In this document: positions 61,960-64,000 of the stretch, piece after piece
How positions within the stretch are numbered: position 1 is the first letter of the stretch
Layout of the letters: each line of letters begins with the position of its first letter
Source of the DNA: Streptomyces sp. NBC_01224
Lineage (GTDB): Bacteria > Actinomycetota > Actinomycetes > Streptomycetales > Streptomycetaceae
Direction: 5' to 3'
Assembly (NCBI RefSeq): GCF_036002945.1
Contig: NZ_CP108529.1
Location: 6,381,001 to 6,445,000, forward strand
DNA: 64,000 bases
Made by a program: the position numbers and the translations under genes
Notes under the pieces: generated by a model
Told to the model about the DNA's origin: nothing
The model's input: only the letters and a program-made list of their open reading frames with translations
Databases searched by the model: none

Positions 61960-63156
61960 ATGAAGGCGTACATCGTCGGTGTCGGAATGACGAAGTTCGA
62001 GAAGCCCGAGACACGCGACTGGCAGTACTGGGACATGGCGAAGGAGGCCGGGACGGCGGCGCTCACCGATGCCTCCATCGCGTACGAGCAGGTACAGCAG
62101 GTTGTCGTCGGCTACTGCTTCCAGGCATCCACAGCCGGTCAGCGCGCCGTGTACGAACTCGGGTTGACCGGAGTGCCCGTCTACAACGTCAACAACAACT
62201 GCGCCACCGGCTCCACCGCGCTGATGATGGCCCGGCAGTTCGTCGAGGGCGGCGGCAGCGACTGCGTCCTCGCGCTCGGCTTCGAGAAGATGGCGCGGGG
62301 CGCGCTCGGCGGCAAAGGCGCCGACGGCGGTGCTGGTGACTTCAAGACATCACCCGTCGCCCGGCACTACGGGGTCATGGCTGCCGCCCACGGCTTCGAG
62401 ATGAGCCCGCCCACCGCCCAGATATTCGGCAACGCGGCCCGCGAGCACATGGAGCGGTACGGGACGACCGAGGCACAACTCGCCGCGGTCGGCGCCAAGA
62501 ACCACCGGCACTCGGTGAACAACCCGTACGCCCAGTTCCAGGACCCGTACACGGCCGAGGAGATCCTCGCCGCGAAGACCATCCATCGCCCGCTGACCAA
62601 ACTCCAGTGCTCACCCACCTCCGACGGATCGGCCGCCGCCGTCGTCGTATCGGAACGCTTCGTCGAGAGCCACGGTCTGGGCGACCGGGCGGTCGAGATC
62701 GTCGCCCAGGCGATGACCACCGACACCGGCGACTCCTTCGCCTCCGGGACCTGCATCGACGCCGTCGGACAGCCGATGTCGCGGGCCGCCGCCCAGCAGG
62801 TGTACGAGGCCTCCGGACTCTCGGCCGCCGACCTCGACGTCATCGAGCTGCACGACTGCTTCTCCATCAACGAACTCCTCACCTACGAGGCGCTCGGGCT
62901 GTGCGGCCGGGGCGAGTCCGGGAAGCTCGTCGAGTCCGGGGCCACCACGTACGGCGGCCGGTGGGTGGTCAACCCGTCCGGCGGGCTGATCTCCAAGGGG
63001 CACCCGCTCGGCGCCACCGGAATCGCGCAGGCCGCGGAACTCACCTGGCAGCTCAGAGGGGAGGCGCAGGGCAGGCAGGTGAAGGACGCCAGGGTCGGCC
63101 TGGCCCACAACATCGGCCTCGGCGGAGCGGCGGTGGTGACGTTGCTGCGGCGCTAG
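61960..63156 (+). CDS. SCP-x-type thiolase (lipid-transfer protein, Ltp-like)
   Basis: 398 residues from ATG 61960 with GAAGGGA upstream. The nucleophile Cys lies in VNNNCATGSTALMMARQ; the catalytic His residues in DLDVIELHDCFSINELL and GGLISKGHPLGATGIAQ. The SCP-x thiolase branch performs the last, C-C-cleaving step of branched or steroid side-chain beta-oxidation (Ltp and SCP-x proteins). Co-transcribed with the acyl-CoA dehydrogenase, with which it would form consecutive steps. The SCP2 sterol-carrier domain itself is absent, normal for bacterial Ltps. Confidence 0.88.
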   Translation: MKAYIVGVGMTKFEKPETRDWQYWDMAKEAGTAALTDASIAYEQVQQVVVGYCFQASTAGQRAVYELGLTGVPVYNVNNNCATGSTALMMARQFVEGGGSDCVLALGFEKMARGALGGKGADGGAGDFKTSPVARHYGVMAAAHGFEMSPPTAQIFGNAAREHMERYGTTEAQLAAVGAKNHRHSVNNPYAQFQDPYTAEEILAAKTIHRPLTKLQCSPTSDGSAAAVVVSERFVESHGLGDRAVEIVAQAMTTDTGDSFASGTCIDAVGQPMSRAAAQQVYEASGLSAADLDVIELHDCFSINELLTYEALGLCGRGESGKLVESGATTYGGRWVVNPSGGLISKGHPLGATGIAQAAELTWQLRGEAQGRQVKDARVGLAHNIGLGGAAVVTLLRR

Positions 63157-63246
63157 CGGAGCCAGCAGCGCTCATGCTGCTACGTCGCCGGACCGAGCCC
63201 GGGTCGGCCCGAATACCGATGTACGGGGCGCAGGGCGGCTGCGAGT

Positions 63247-64000
63247 ATGACGGTCATGGTTGACGTCACGACGCCCGCACCCCTGCAACAACGGCACAGG
63301 ACCCGCACCTGGGCAGCGGTGCTCGCCGCCTGTGTCGGACAGTTCCTCGTCGTGCTCGATGTATCCGTCGTCAATGTCGCGCTGCCGTCCATGCGTTCCG
63401 ACCTCGGGATGAACGCCGCCGGACTGCAATGGGTGCTCAACGCCTACTCGATCGCGTTTGCCGGATTCATGCTGCTCGGAGGGCGCGCCGCCGACATATA
63501 CGGCCGCAAGCGGATGTTCCTCATAGGCCTCGGCCTGTTCACCGCGGCCTCCCTGGCCGGCGGGCTCGCCCAGGAGGGCTGGCAGCTGCTGGCCGCCCGC
63601 GCCGCGCAGGGGCTCGGTGCCGCCGTGCTCGCCCCCGCCACCCTCACCCTGCTCACCACCACCGTTCCCGAGGGCCCGGCCAGGACGAAGGCGATCGGCA
63701 CCTGGATGGCCGTCGGCGCGGGCGGCGGAGCGGCCGGCGGGCTGATCGGCGGGGTGCTCACCGATCTGCTGTCCTGGCGCTGGGTCCTGCTGATCAATGT
63801 GCCGGTCGGTGTGCTCGTCCTGGCAAGCGCGGCGGTCTGGCTCGCCGAGGGCCGGGCGGGCGACCGGCGGCGGATCGACTTCCTGGGCGCGGTCCTCGTC
63901 ACGGCGGGCCTCGCCTTCGTCGCGTACGGCATCGTGCAGACCGAGGAGTCGGGCTGGACCGCGGCGGCGACCTTGGTGCCGCTGCTCGGCGGGGTGGCCC
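63247..64000 (+). CDS. MFS drug/proton antiporter, DHA2 type (partial, runs off the window)
   Basis: Open from ATG 63247 to the window edge, over 250 residues without a stop. TWAAVLAACVGQFLVVLDVS is the first membrane segment with motif D1, LQWVLNAYSIAFAGFMLLGG the second, GRAADIYGRKRMFLIGLGLF motif A, RAAQGLGAAVLAPATLTLLT motif B and GGAAGGLIGGVLTDLLSWRW motif C. This is the 14-helix EmrB/QacA group of antiporters. ATG 63256 is an alternative start. Substrate unknown. Confidence 0.88.
   Translation, partial: MTVMVDVTTPAPLQQRHRTRTWAAVLAACVGQFLVVLDVSVVNVALPSMRSDLGMNAAGLQWVLNAYSIAFAGFMLLGGRAADIYGRKRMFLIGLGLFTAASLAGGLAQEGWQLLAARAAQGLGAAVLAPATLTLLTTTVPEGPARTKAIGTWMAVGAGGGAAGGLIGGVLTDLLSWRWVLLINVPVGVLVLASAAVWLAEGRAGDRRRIDFLGAVLVTAGLAFVAYGIVQTEESGWTAAATLVPLLGGVA

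Noticed and set aside
1..64000. CRISPR arrays, tRNA or rRNA genes, and a classical secondary-metabolite gene cluster
   Set aside because: No regularly spaced repeats, no tRNA-like cloverleaf with conserved loops and no ketosynthase or NRPS motifs were seen by eye; a covariance-model search was not possible.

Overview
The window is high-GC actinobacterial DNA whose gene content, GTG starts, tight ATGA/GTGA overlaps and secreted RHS proteins point to a Streptomyces chromosome. This is inferred from gene families and composition; there is no rRNA or marker gene to confirm the species. I found no tRNA, rRNA or CRISPR array.

Left accessory region (about 1-17,500). A large secreted RHS/YD-repeat protein starts at the left edge, is broken by a one-base deletion near 3941, and is cut in its C-terminal tip by an IS1380-family element (6313-7980) flanked by the 5-bp duplication CTAAG. 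Removing the element restores the original tip, which ends at 8165 and is followed by a small membrane-anchored candidate immunity gene. Behind a decayed second IS1380-type transposase lies a second, displaced RHS C-terminal cassette (10034-11146). It shares a 653-bp core with the first but has a different tip and its own overlapping membrane-protein partner. Further right are a 34-bp perfect palindrome, a broken group II intron maturase, an orphan small membrane gene, an intact IS630-family element inserted into an older decayed IS630 relative, two unrecognised small genes, and an IS701-type fragment. This is a polymorphic-toxin locus eroded by mobile DNA.

Catabolic and transport middle (17,500-39,000). 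It contains a secreted PHB-depolymerase-like esterase, then a divergent locus. Leftward run a lipoprotein, two permeases and a double-ATPase importer with a ROK kinase; rightward run a ROK repressor, an M81 (MlrC-like) peptidase and CutC. Two gene remnants (EPSP synthase-like and aldo/keto reductase-like) follow. Next are a 3-hydroxybutyrate dehydrogenase-like SDR and a GAF/PucR regulator, facing a coupled livKGFHM-type importer that ends in an alpha/beta hydrolase.

Core-like right half (39,000-64,000). A KstR-like TetR regulator is divergent from a glycosyltransferase, methyltransferase and terpene-cyclase-fold operon. Then come mostly single genes: a mycothiol-dependent enzyme, PHP, VOC and F420-type proteins, an amidase and lipoproteins. 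An M20 peptidase, NCS1 permease and DUF1177 operon lies next to an IclR regulator and dipeptidase E. An MFS exporter carries a fused extracytoplasmic-type domain. Last come a fused acyl-CoA dehydrogenase and an SCP-x thiolase, preceded by a near-identical copy of the KstR-type operator found next to the regulator gene, and an MFS gene cut by the window edge.
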